Below, one piece after another: positions 1 to 6,434 of a stretch of DNA of 14,131 bases. The notes beneath the pieces were generated by a model. It was not told the DNA's origin. It worked only from the letters and a program-made list of their open reading frames with translations, and ran no database searches. A program made the position numbers and the translations under genes. This stretch comes from an uncultured Peptostreptococcaceae bacterium. Its GTDB lineage: Bacteria > Bacillota > Clostridia > Peptostreptococcales > Anaerovoracaceae. The stretch spans positions 1-14,131 of the forward strand of contig CAJOQI010000004.1 of the NCBI GenBank assembly GCA_905236895.1. Direction: 5' to 3'. Numbering within the stretch: the stretch's first letter is position 1; each line of letters opens with the position of its first letter.

Positions 1-201
1 GGTATAGACATTAAAGACCACGCTCTGAATATCGCTTATTTCCAAGGATTTCAAGGTACCCATTGCTTCCCAAACAAAGTCCTCGGGAACATTTTCGCCG
101 CCACTTCCACTACCTCCTTCCCCGCTGCCACCGCAGGCAGAAAGAGCAAGGGCGGATAGTATCAATAATCCAATAATTGCGAGCCTTATTCTTTTCTCCA
201 T
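1..201 (-). CDS. Lipoprotein, N-terminal part (runs off left edge)
   Basis: The visible 67 codons begin with a charged MEKRIR start and a hydrophobic segment (about residues 7-20). A lipobox LSAC follows, with the lipidated cysteine at residue 23, then a Gly/Ser-rich linker (about 24-35) and the start of a folded part. This is a classical lipoprotein signal peptide, so the product should be exported and anchored to the outer face of the membrane. A GGTAGGAGGT Shine-Dalgarno site about 8 nt upstream of the ATG supports the start. The functional domain lies outside the window, so no role can be given. The gene lies downstream of a terminator (274-311) that closes the preceding minus-strand unit, so it probably has its own promoter in the AT-rich stretch 202-270; I could not assign clear -35/-10 boxes there. 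Confidence 0.82.
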   Translation of the reverse strand, partial: MEKRIRLAIIGLLILSALALSACGGSGEGGSGSGGENVPEDFVWEAMGTLKSLEISDIQSVVFNVYT

Positions 202-273
202 ATTAATGTCACCTCCTACCCAGAAATTACTCCTTTCATGGTTAGAATTGGGTTATATTAAATCCAAGAATTA

Positions 274-311
274 AAAAGGGAGCGGTCTTGCCGGTCTTGC
301 CGCTCCCTTTT
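274..311 (-). terminator. Intrinsic terminator after the YkvA-like gene
   Basis: A 12-bp perfect inverted repeat (AAAAGGGAGCGG at 274-285 with CCGCTCCCTTTT at 300-311) encloses a 14-nt loop. On the minus strand it begins 4 nt after the stop codon of the YkvA-like gene and runs into a T tract. The other side is also T-rich (to about 322), so it could work in both directions, but only a minus-strand gene ends here. Confidence 0.85.
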
Positions 312-315
312 GGTT

Positions 316-819
316 TTATTTATTCTCAACCTTCTCTGCCTTTGGTTTGGACTCCAGCCATTTCATATATGCCTTTAAGGCTCCCTGGCTGTGCTTAACC
401 ACAACTCCGATTACCAAAGCATCATCCAGAATGCCCGCAAATGGAATCTTGTCGGGAACAAAGTCCACGGGGGATACGAAATAGATCAAAGCCGCCAGCA
501 CAAGAACCAGCTCAGTCTTGCTGATCTCTCTGTATTCTCCGATGGCATAGCTTCTTACAAGAAGAATCATCTGGGGAACATAGGCCAGCTTGTCTCCTAC
601 CTTTGGTACCTGTTTAAGCTTCTTCTCAACCTTAACCAAGAAATTCTCCAGTTCCTGGGCATTGGCAAGATAATCTCTGGCTTTTTGTTTATACTGGCTG
701 AAGGTACTGGCAATTGTTTGGGTTGTCTTGCTGTCTTTCAGTTTCTCCTTGTATTCTTTCTCGTATGCCTTGGATAATAGAGCCTTGAATACGTCTTGAT
801 TCATATCATTTCTTTCCAT
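316..819 (-). CDS. YkvA/DUF1232 family membrane-associated protein
   Basis: The 167-aa product has a charged, helical N-terminal half (residues 1-95, Lys/Glu-rich) and a C-terminal DUF1232 domain. That domain has a hydrophobic helix (about 103-116) followed by the family core SPVDFVPDKIP and the acidic segment GILDDALVIG (about 118-137). This core is typical of YkvA proteins, whose biochemical role is unknown; they are small membrane-associated proteins. The first ATG is supported by an AAGGAGA site 6 nt upstream; a second Met at codon 6 is less well placed. The gene starts 12 nt after the stop of the 142-aa gene upstream, so its ribosome site overlaps the end of that gene and the two are cotranscribed. 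A hairpin terminator follows directly. The long N-terminal helical part is larger than in minimal YkvA proteins. Confidence 0.85.
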   Translation of the reverse strand: MERNDMNQDVFKALLSKAYEKEYKEKLKDSKTTQTIASTFSQYKQKARDYLANAQELENFLVKVEKKLKQVPKVGDKLAYVPQMILLVRSYAIGEYREISKTELVLVLAALIYFVSPVDFVPDKIPFAGILDDALVIGVVVKHSQGALKAYMKWLESKPKAEKVENK

Positions 820-831
820 TGATTTCTCCTT

Positions 832-1260
832 TTATTTAATTAGGCCGTTTCTAGCTAAAATGTCCTTCATATGTGCGGTGTAAATCTGCAGCACTTCCTC
901 CGCAGGACCCTTTCTCTCCTTCTCCGCATCCAGCACCTTGCTGGTTTGCCACAGTTTGGTCAAAGCGTTTCCCGTGGGCATATACTCAAAGGAGGCTTCC
1001 TGAGCTCCCGCGGGAGTATCGCATGTGGTTAGAACGACTTTGTTTTCTTTGTTGAACAATCCGCCGGCAGCCTTGGGGTAGACTATTACCTGAAAGCGAT
1101 GGGTTGCCGGGAGCAGGATGTATTCTCCCACGGACATTCCGGTGGGCTTACCGATGTTGAAGGCATTGAACTCTTCTTTGTTCCAATTGGCTTCCATAAA
1201 ATCATTCAATTCCTGAAGCGTAAAGGGACGAGTTACTTCTATTACTTGTCTTCCTACCAT
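832..1260 (-). CDS. Unrecognised 142-aa protein, first gene of a two-gene unit with the YkvA-like gene
   Basis: I do not recognise this family. The product has no signal peptide and no membrane segment, so it should be cytoplasmic. Its predicted layout is beta strand (VIEVTRPFT), an acidic/aromatic helix region (LNDFMEANWNKEEF), several beta strands (YILLPATHRFQVIVYP, KVVLTTCDTP), then a charged helical C-terminus (about 108-142). This alternating layout suggests a small compact alpha/beta fold. The ATG has a strong AAGGAGGGA site 7-10 nt upstream, and a TATAAT box lies 58 nt further up. It is the first gene of a two-gene unit with the YkvA-like gene, so a function at or near the membrane is possible but not shown. 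Confidence 0.8.
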   Translation of the reverse strand: MVGRQVIEVTRPFTLQELNDFMEANWNKEEFNAFNIGKPTGMSVGEYILLPATHRFQVIVYPKAAGGLFNKENKVVLTTCDTPAGAQEASFEYMPTGNALTKLWQTSKVLDAEKERKGPAEEVLQIYTAHMKDILARNGLIK

Positions 1261-1318
1261 TTTTGCTCCCTCCTTTTGTCACCAATACGGGGAGGTATTT
1301 AGTTTCCCCTCTATGATT

Positions 1319-1324
1319 ATTATA
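1319..1324 (-). promoter_or_regulatory. -10 box of the promoter for the 142-aa/YkvA unit
   Basis: The minus strand reads TATAAT, with a predicted start of transcription near 1312 and a leader of about 50 nt. The expected -35 position (about 1342-1347, reading TATCAA) is weak. It overlaps the -10 of the divergent plus-strand promoter, so the two promoters would compete for polymerase. Confidence 0.5.
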
Positions 1325-1341
1325 CTATAGCCCGGCGAATT

Positions 1342-1350
1342 TGATATAAT
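1342..1350 (+). promoter_or_regulatory. Extended -10 promoter directly before the metallophosphoesterase start
   Basis: The sequence TGATATAAT fits the extended -10 consensus TGnTATAAT exactly. Only 7 nt separate it from the ATG at 1358, which is where transcription would be expected to start. There is no good -35 (ATACTA at 1322-1327). The position implies little or no 5' leader on this mRNA. Confidence 0.55.
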
Positions 1351-1357
1351 AAAAGTG

Positions 1358-2632
1358 ATGAAGAAAAAAGTATTTTTCCCATTATTAATATTGGCAATCC
1401 TGGTTCTCGGCATCGCGGCATATACTTCGCCCCCTGCCGATTCTGTTGTATTGCCCGATGCCAATTCCGGGCCGACACATAAGACGGAGGCCGCAGCCTC
1501 GGCCAAGGCAGCTGTCACAATCGCCATAGGTACGGATCTCCATTATCTCTCCCCCGACCTTACGGACAACGGGGAATACTTTCAAAAGATGATGGATAAT
1601 TCCGACGCCAAGGCCATGCTCTATTCAGAGGAAATTATCGACGGTTTTTTATCTGAAATAATCCGTCATAATCCCCAAACATTGATCCTCTCGGGAGACA
1701 TCACTTTTAATGGGGAAAAGCTAAGCCATGAGGGGTTGGCCAAGAAACTGGAGGCTGTGGAAGAAGCGGGCACTCAGGTCCTGGTTATGCCCGGGAACCA
1801 CGATCTCTATGTGGAAACGGCCGCTTCCTTCAGCGGTGATTCCTATATCCTGGTTGACAGCGTAACCGCCGAAGAGTTCGAGGAGATTTATCATGCCTTT
1901 GGTTTTGACGAGGCTCTTTCCAGAGACCCTGCATCCCTTAGCTATACCTATGAAGTGGCGCCGGGGGTCTGGGCTTTGATGGTGGATGTTAATACCAAGT
2001 CATCCCCGGGGGCAATAACGGAGGCAACCCTTGATTGGGTAGGGACCCAGCTGGAGGCATCAAAGGACGAAGGCGCCAAGGTGCTGGCGGTGAGTCATCA
2101 GAATCTCCTCTCCCACAATTATCTCTTTTCCGAGGGCTATATAATCGGCGGGCGAAACGCTCTCTATGATTTATACATAGAGTATGGTGTGCTCTGCAAT
2201 TTAAGCGGCCATATGCATATTCAGCATATTGCGGAGATGGAGGGAGTAATCGATATTGCAACCTCTGCCCTTTCCGTTGCTCCATGTCAATATGGAGTGT
2301 TGGACCTTTATTCGGGAGGCATGGACTATCATACTGAGAGGACCGACTTCCCTCACGCGGAGGATGCCATTAGGATGATGAAAGAAAGATCCCATCGCTC
2401 CGTCCTTAAGAAGATTCCCGACGCCAGCCAAGAGCTTCAGGAATTCTATGCGGAGATTAATTCATCCTATTTTGCAGGAGAGAACCATTTGGTTGAATGG
2501 CGAGAGGATCTATATGAAGAGCTTCTTTCCGGCATGGCTTTTTCGGGGCTTTTTATCCAGACCATCTATGAAGACGGTGGACAGAATCATACGGAAAGAC
2601 ATTTCGACGTGGAAGATTTAATCGTGGAGTAG
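1358..2632 (+). CDS. Exported calcineurin-like metallophosphoesterase
   Basis: The 424-aa product starts with a signal peptide or N-terminal anchor (KKK, then hydrophobic residues 6-21, no lipobox cysteine) and a low-complexity Ala/Pro linker to about residue 52. A complete PF00149-type phosphoesterase domain follows. Metal-site motifs are all present: D60-L-H62, GD114, GNHD (146-149), H247 in SHQN, and GHMH (284-287). It should therefore hydrolyse phosphoester bonds outside the membrane with a dinuclear metal centre; the substrate is unknown. The C-terminal ~110 residues are charged and helical and lie beyond the core fold. The start is ATG 1358 or the adjoining GTG 1355; an in-frame stop at 1328-1330 excludes anything further upstream. 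No Shine-Dalgarno site is present. The gene diverges from the 142-aa gene and ends at a strong terminator. Confidence 0.88.
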   Translation: MKKKVFFPLLILAILVLGIAAYTSPPADSVVLPDANSGPTHKTEAAASAKAAVTIAIGTDLHYLSPDLTDNGEYFQKMMDNSDAKAMLYSEEIIDGFLSEIIRHNPQTLILSGDITFNGEKLSHEGLAKKLEAVEEAGTQVLVMPGNHDLYVETAASFSGDSYILVDSVTAEEFEEIYHAFGFDEALSRDPASLSYTYEVAPGVWALMVDVNTKSSPGAITEATLDWVGTQLEASKDEGAKVLAVSHQNLLSHNYLFSEGYIIGGRNALYDLYIEYGVLCNLSGHMHIQHIAEMEGVIDIATSALSVAPCQYGVLDLYSGGMDYHTERTDFPHAEDAIRMMKERSHRSVLKKIPDASQELQEFYAEINSSYFAGENHLVEWREDLYEELLSGMAFSGLFIQTIYEDGGQNHTERHFDVEDLIVE

Positions 2633-2642
2633 ACATGCATTA

Positions 2643-2679
2643 AAAAAGCGGTCCCAATGTCCCAAGGGGATCGCTTTTT
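2643..2679. terminator. Bidirectional terminator between convergent genes
   Basis: A 13-bp stem (AAAAAGCGGTCCC at 2643-2655 with GGGATCGCTTTTT at 2667-2679, including one G-T pair) has an 11-nt loop and T runs on both strands. It lies 10 nt after the stop of the plus-strand metallophosphoesterase and 21 nt past the stop of the minus-strand MscS-like gene, so it can serve both. Confidence 0.88.
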
Positions 2680-2700
2680 GTTTTATCTTCGGATTAAATC

Positions 2701-3252
2701 CTATACCAGTCGCACCGACTCTTCCTTCTGAATCTTTTCAATTATTTCTTCAAGTACGGCGCTGCAAACATCGAAGGAGGTTACGGTATCCGGAGTGCGG
2801 ACATTGTATTCCACAATGATTCCCTTGTCGCTGAATTTGCAAATCAGGTGAGTATTCTCCTCAGTATTTTCCGTGGTTGGATGGTTGAGGATGGCGTTGG
2901 TGACTATTTCCTTTGCTCTCTTAAGGTCGGAATCAAAATCCACTTCGATGTGGTTGATATAGTTTACGCCGCTCTTGAAATCGCTGTTTACTATGGTGCA
3001 GGATTCCAGCACGGAGTTTGGAACGATGTGAACATTGCGGTTATAGTCCTGAATGTGAATATGGAGGACTCCCCTCTTCATCACATTTCCCGAGGCCAGC
3101 TCGCGACCGCTTTGTTGAATGCTGATCTTATCTCCCTTCTTGAAGGGTCTGGTTAAGAAGATTACGCATCCGTATATAAAGTTGTTCAGCGTCTTCTGAA
3201 GAATAAAGGAGGCCGCCGCAACTATTATGGCTGTTACTATTGTTTTTTCCAT
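2701..3252 (-). CDS. Short MscS-family mechanosensitive channel protein
   Basis: The 183-aa product aligns by eye with the pore-lining TM3 and the beta/vestibule domains of MscS. Residues 7-35 resemble the MscS gating helix and its junction (QKTLNNFIYG, then RPFKKGDKI). A beta domain follows with the VPNS motif (about 77-80), and a C-terminal alpha/beta vestibule ends in a charged helix. MscS channels are heptamers that open under membrane tension to release osmolytes. This protein begins almost at TM3: the two outer helices, TM1 and TM2, are absent, and the usual length is around 280 aa. The ATG has an AAGGGGA site about 7 nt upstream, and a strong promoter lies ~75 nt upstream, so the short form looks intended rather than mis-started. 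Confidence 0.85.
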   Translation of the reverse strand: MEKTIVTAIIVAAASFILQKTLNNFIYGCVIFLTRPFKKGDKISIQQSGRELASGNVMKRGVLHIHIQDYNRNVHIVPNSVLESCTIVNSDFKSGVNYINHIEVDFDSDLKRAKEIVTNAILNHPTTENTEENTHLICKFSDKGIIVEYNVRTPDTVTSFDVCSAVLEEIIEKIQKEESVRLV

Positions 3253-3331
3253 TTTCTTTCCCCTTTCTATCTAAAAAGAAGAAGCTCTCTGCCGCCGAAA
3301 AATCGACTGCCGGAGCTCTTCGTGTTTCCAT

Positions 3332-3359
3332 ATATTAGCACAGCATGGTTATTTGTCAA
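3332..3359 (-). promoter_or_regulatory. Promoter of the short MscS gene
   Basis: On the minus strand, TTGACA (3354-3359) is separated by 16 nt from TAATAT (3332-3337). The -10 is preceded by TGC, which makes it an extended -10. The predicted transcription start is near 3325, giving a leader of about 73 nt. The promoter begins only 25 nt beyond the stop of the upstream metallophosphoesterase gene and no terminator separates them, so readthrough from the large operon may add to its expression. Confidence 0.7.
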
Positions 3360-3384
3360 GTAACGCTTATGCCGGCGGAAGTTT

Positions 3385-4725
3385 TTAAGGCTCCACAGGT
3401 TCAATTGTAATCAAATCCCACTGACAGCTTTCTTCCGTTCTGAAGGCGAATTCCCAATCGCCTGCGCCGGCACTTACATAAAGTATATTGCCGGACATTT
3501 CTTTTTCGCCGTAGGTTGGTAAGCCCACCGTTTCATAAACCAACTGAAGGGGCCAAAGCTGCCCCGCATGGGTATGACCTGAAATTTGGAAGGGCGGATT
3601 GCTGCTGTCCGTCTGATTCTTATCAAAGGGTTGATGATCCATCACAATCAGGGCACCCTTTCCTTCGTAGGGGTTCTTCAGGGAATTCCAATGTCCTCTG
3701 GAATCGGAGCTCATATCCTCTCGCCCCAGAATAACCAGGTCGTCAGAAATCTTCACAAACTGATCCTGCAGGATGGTTATGCCAGCCCGCTTTATTTCTT
3801 TTTCAAGTTGTTGGTCCTCATAGGTTCTTCCTCCTGACAAGGCGGACTTAACCTGCCTGTCATGATTGCCATAGATAAAATATGTTGGCGCCTCTATCTT
3901 TCCAAGGACTCTATATATATCCATCATTTCTTCGTAGGTGGTAAACTCGTCGGTTATATCTCCACCCAGAACAACGAACTCCGGCTTGGCGTCGTTAATC
4001 TTCTCCACCATTTTTTCAATGGCTTCCTTCTTCTGTCCTTGCCCGGTATGAAGATCGGAAACAAAGACAAAGGTATGGGTGCTCTTAAGACCATCAACCT
4101 GCCAGTTGTGTTTCTTAACTCCCACATGACTTCCGTTCCATGTTCCATAAGCAAAGAGCAAGCAGCAGAAAAGAAGACTTAAGATTCCTCGGCGAATGGG
4201 GCCAAGGGGCTTCTTTATGAAGGAACGCTTCTCCTCCTGCATTTCAGCCTTCCTGACTCTCCTGCTTCTGCTATACACGGGAGACGCTTCTTTCTCTACT
4301 TCAAAGGAAGGGCCGGCCTCTCCGGCAGCTCCAACAGTTGCCTCCTCTTCACCGTTTCCTTCTCCGGCCGTCATAGGGGCCCCACTTGAAGCCATGGTCT
4401 CCGGGCCCAACAGCACGTCGCCGACTCTTCTCTTTTTCTTTTTGTAGTTGGGAATGAACCTGATTATCAAAGCTATCACATCGGAAAGAGCATCGCCCAT
4501 CAGAATAATATACAGAGCCATCAGCACATATCCCCATCTATAGGCCACTATATTATCCAGGAAAACCAGGAAGAAGGCCACGGCAGCTGCCAGGAGCACT
4601 TTGATGATGGTAAAGAAAAAGCGAGCGACAGGATGTCCATCCTTTCTCAGGGATATCTGGAATAGGAACATGAACAACCAGGCAGCACCTAATGCGATTA
4701 GAAGTGGTTTATTGAATTCAAACAT
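3385..4725 (-). CDS. Membrane-anchored metallophosphoesterase (YkuE-like catalytic domain)
   Basis: The 446-aa product has three N-terminal membrane helices (about 8-25, 36-56, 65-90) and a basic stretch KKKKRR (95-100). A long low-complexity Gly/Ala/Glu linker (about 101-150) and a basic region lead to a fourth helix (about 180-196) and a C-terminal calcineurin-like domain. Its metal motifs are complete: SD224-L-H226, GGD256, GNHD (286-289), H364 in MDHQ, and GHTH (383-386). By the positive-inside rule the linker is cytoplasmic and the catalytic domain faces outward. The SGHTHAGQLWP-type ending resembles YkuE-like lipid or envelope phosphoesterases; the substrate is not known. Its ATG directly follows the TAG of the gene upstream (TAGATG), with AAGGGA as ribosome site, so translation is coupled. 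It is the last gene of the phosphatase-led operon. Confidence 0.88.
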   Translation of the reverse strand: MFEFNKPLLIALGAAWLFMFLFQISLRKDGHPVARFFFTIIKVLLAAAVAFFLVFLDNIVAYRWGYVLMALYIILMGDALSDVIALIIRFIPNYKKKKRRVGDVLLGPETMASSGAPMTAGEGNGEEEATVGAAGEAGPSFEVEKEASPVYSRSRRVRKAEMQEEKRSFIKKPLGPIRRGILSLLFCCLLFAYGTWNGSHVGVKKHNWQVDGLKSTHTFVFVSDLHTGQGQKKEAIEKMVEKINDAKPEFVVLGGDITDEFTTYEEMMDIYRVLGKIEAPTYFIYGNHDRQVKSALSGGRTYEDQQLEKEIKRAGITILQDQFVKISDDLVILGREDMSSDSRGHWNSLKNPYEGKGALIVMDHQPFDKNQTDSSNPPFQISGHTHAGQLWPLQLVYETVGLPTYGEKEMSGNILYVSAGAGDWEFAFRTEESCQWDLITIEPVEP

Positions 4726-5631
4726 CTACTCTTCCCTTTCTTTGATTCCGTTTAGAAGGCCCTTCATATATACGCTGTAGAGGCCCTCCAGGTCCATGGA
4801 ATAATGCTTTGATACGCTTTCGAGAATATCCAGGGGAACGCTTAAATTATTCTTGTCCCCATGAAGTCCGTAGTAACGGCCGAGGCCGTAGATTTCTATA
4901 TTAACCTCTACCGGGTCTGCGTCCTCCTTCCAGGATGAAAGCATCTTTCTTTCACGACTCCTGTTCAGGACATTAGATACCTTTTGAATCACCCAGGCAA
5001 TGGCGTAAACCATAAGTAGGGCAATAGGTAGAGATATATAGGCCGGAACATAGGTATTAACCATATACATATCATCCCAGCCACCTTTGTCCGCCCCTAT
5101 TATAGCAACTTGAATCAGATAAACCAGTGAGTAGATCATGAAGGGCACCATGCAAAGGATTATCTCTTTTCTGGAAACCTTAAAATCCGATTCCACCAAT
5201 TCGAAGGATATGAGTATGGCCAAGGGTGTAATCACATGGAGGAAGAATTGCCTTCCGCCGATGGCAAAGTCCCTATCGTAGGGCAGAATGAAAACCATGG
5301 CAAAAATGAAAACCATGGTAATGCATATAGTTCCGGAATAGAAAAACAGTGATAGCCACCGAGGAAGAACAAAGCGTTTTTTCCTGATTCCGTTAATCGC
5401 AAAAGGAATGATAAAGCTGCTGGCAAGAACCATGAGAATATTTGAAAGAGTTGTGAAGTATCTGAAGAATTCCGACAGCTTCCATCCCTGCACCATATAA
5501 TTAATGATACAAAAAATCAGGGCTAAGGTTGAGCAAATTAGGGCAACGGTGCAAGCAAAGAGAGCAACCACGCTTCTCCATTTATGGATGTCCACCAAAT
5601 ATTGTCTTGTGCTGTTCTTGCTTACGTTCAT
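4726..5631 (-). CDS. Pr6Pr-type integral membrane protein (AIG1/ADTRP-like)
   Basis: The 301-aa protein has about six membrane helices (roughly 20-44, 58-80, 92-116, 128-145, 156-178, 194-215) and a soluble charged tail (216-301). The pattern GWKLSEFFRYFTTLSN (49-64), followed by a central His in FFLHVITPL (H132), matches bacterial Pr6Pr/FAR-17a-AIG1-like proteins. In the animal members AIG1 and ADTRP, a Thr and a His at comparable places form the active site that cleaves fatty-acid esters of hydroxy fatty acids. Thr60/61 and His132 could correspond, but this is inference. The C-terminal tail of ~85 residues is not part of the core family. It lies 23 nt after the YwaF-like gene and abuts the metallophosphoesterase gene. 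Its ribosome site is poor (TAGGG close to the ATG), which suggests coupling to upstream translation. Confidence 0.72.
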   Translation of the reverse strand: MNVSKNSTRQYLVDIHKWRSVVALFACTVALICSTLALIFCIINYMVQGWKLSEFFRYFTTLSNILMVLASSFIIPFAINGIRKKRFVLPRWLSLFFYSGTICITMVFIFAMVFILPYDRDFAIGGRQFFLHVITPLAILISFELVESDFKVSRKEIILCMVPFMIYSLVYLIQVAIIGADKGGWDDMYMVNTYVPAYISLPIALLMVYAIAWVIQKVSNVLNRSRERKMLSSWKEDADPVEVNIEIYGLGRYYGLHGDKNNLSVPLDILESVSKHYSMDLEGLYSVYMKGLLNGIKEREE

Positions 5632-5654
5632 TTACCCTACTTAAGCCCTTCTTA

Positions 5655-6413
5655 TTAATGGCTCTTCCTTATACCCAAAAGCCTATATATTCCATACATA
5701 ATATGCATCACGATTATTACCAAAACCTCCAGGCCAAGAACATATAGAAGGCCACCATTTCCCCCGAAGATATTCCAAACCACTTCAAATACCGGATTGC
5801 CATCAGGCTTTATCAGGAACATATAGTTCTGACCCATAACGGAGTTTATATAGTAGACGGGAATGATTGCAATATTAATGAGTAAAACCGCAACCCATAT
5901 TCCAATATAACGAGGCTTGATTTCCCCTGCCACGTATCTTGCAACAATATATGCAATTATTCCTGCATGCATCAAAAGCTGATGAAAAGCATAGAAGCTG
6001 ATGGCAGGATATACCGAAGCAGTTGGCATTACCAGAGCCATAAAGGCCGCGGGCAAAAATGCAAAAGCCATGAGATCCTTAAAGGGCTTTTTATCGGGCC
6101 AAAAGGCATCAAATAAAATGGTGTATTCCGCCAAGCTGCATATTTCCAAAGGAAGATAAATGCCGTCGGGTATTCCCCTAAAGGCATTTACGCATTGCTT
6201 GAATATTTCTATGAAGAGAAGAAATATGGCCATGAACTTTCTCATATTGTCTCGGCCCTTTTCTCCGCACTTCTTATATCCCGCAGTATAGATTATGGTT
6301 CCGATTAAAATGGCACCAAGCCATATAAAATGGTCCTTGGAAAAAAGACCAAAGCCCTCCACCCCCAAGGCCTTCAGTTCATCCAAGTAAAGCCAAAAGT
6401 AATTCCAGTCCAT
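5655..6413 (-). CDS. YwaF/TMEM164-family integral membrane protein
   Basis: The 252-aa protein has about seven membrane helices and the landmarks of the YwaF (TIGR02206) family. These are an N-terminal F-x-KDHF region (about 24-29), IYLPLEICSL (85-94, with Cys92), a His-containing helix FHQLLMH (143-149), NYMFLIKPDG (196-205), and a final helix of about 220-245. TMEM164, the human relative, has been described as an acyltransferase acting on ether phospholipids through a membrane Cys and His; Cys92 and His144 or His149 are candidates for those residues. The bacterial members have no settled function. The ATG has an AAGGAAA site about 9 nt upstream. It starts 21 nt after the stop of the SpoIIE-type phosphatase gene and precedes the Pr6Pr-like gene, which may be a distant structural relative. 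Confidence 0.78.
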   Translation of the reverse strand: MDWNYFWLYLDELKALGVEGFGLFSKDHFIWLGAILIGTIIYTAGYKKCGEKGRDNMRKFMAIFLLFIEIFKQCVNAFRGIPDGIYLPLEICSLAEYTILFDAFWPDKKPFKDLMAFAFLPAAFMALVMPTASVYPAISFYAFHQLLMHAGIIAYIVARYVAGEIKPRYIGIWVAVLLINIAIIPVYYINSVMGQNYMFLIKPDGNPVFEVVWNIFGGNGGLLYVLGLEVLVIIVMHIMYGIYRLLGIRKSH

Positions 6414-6434
6414 TCTTTCATTTCCTTATTACTT

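Noticed and set aside
219..240. Seven-codon upstream frame (MKGVISG) before the left-edge lipoprotein
   Set aside because: There is no ribosome site of its own and no attenuator structure; it probably arises by chance in the leader.
1313..1330. Five-codon open frame MIIIL before the metallophosphoesterase
   Set aside because: The GGAGGT upstream is about 16 nt away, too far for normal initiation, and nothing suggests a leader peptide; it also precedes the predicted transcription start.
3260..3325. Hairpin in the leader of the MscS-like gene
   Set aside because: The arms (AAGAGCTC and AGAGCTTC regions) pair only with bulges and match no known regulatory RNA.
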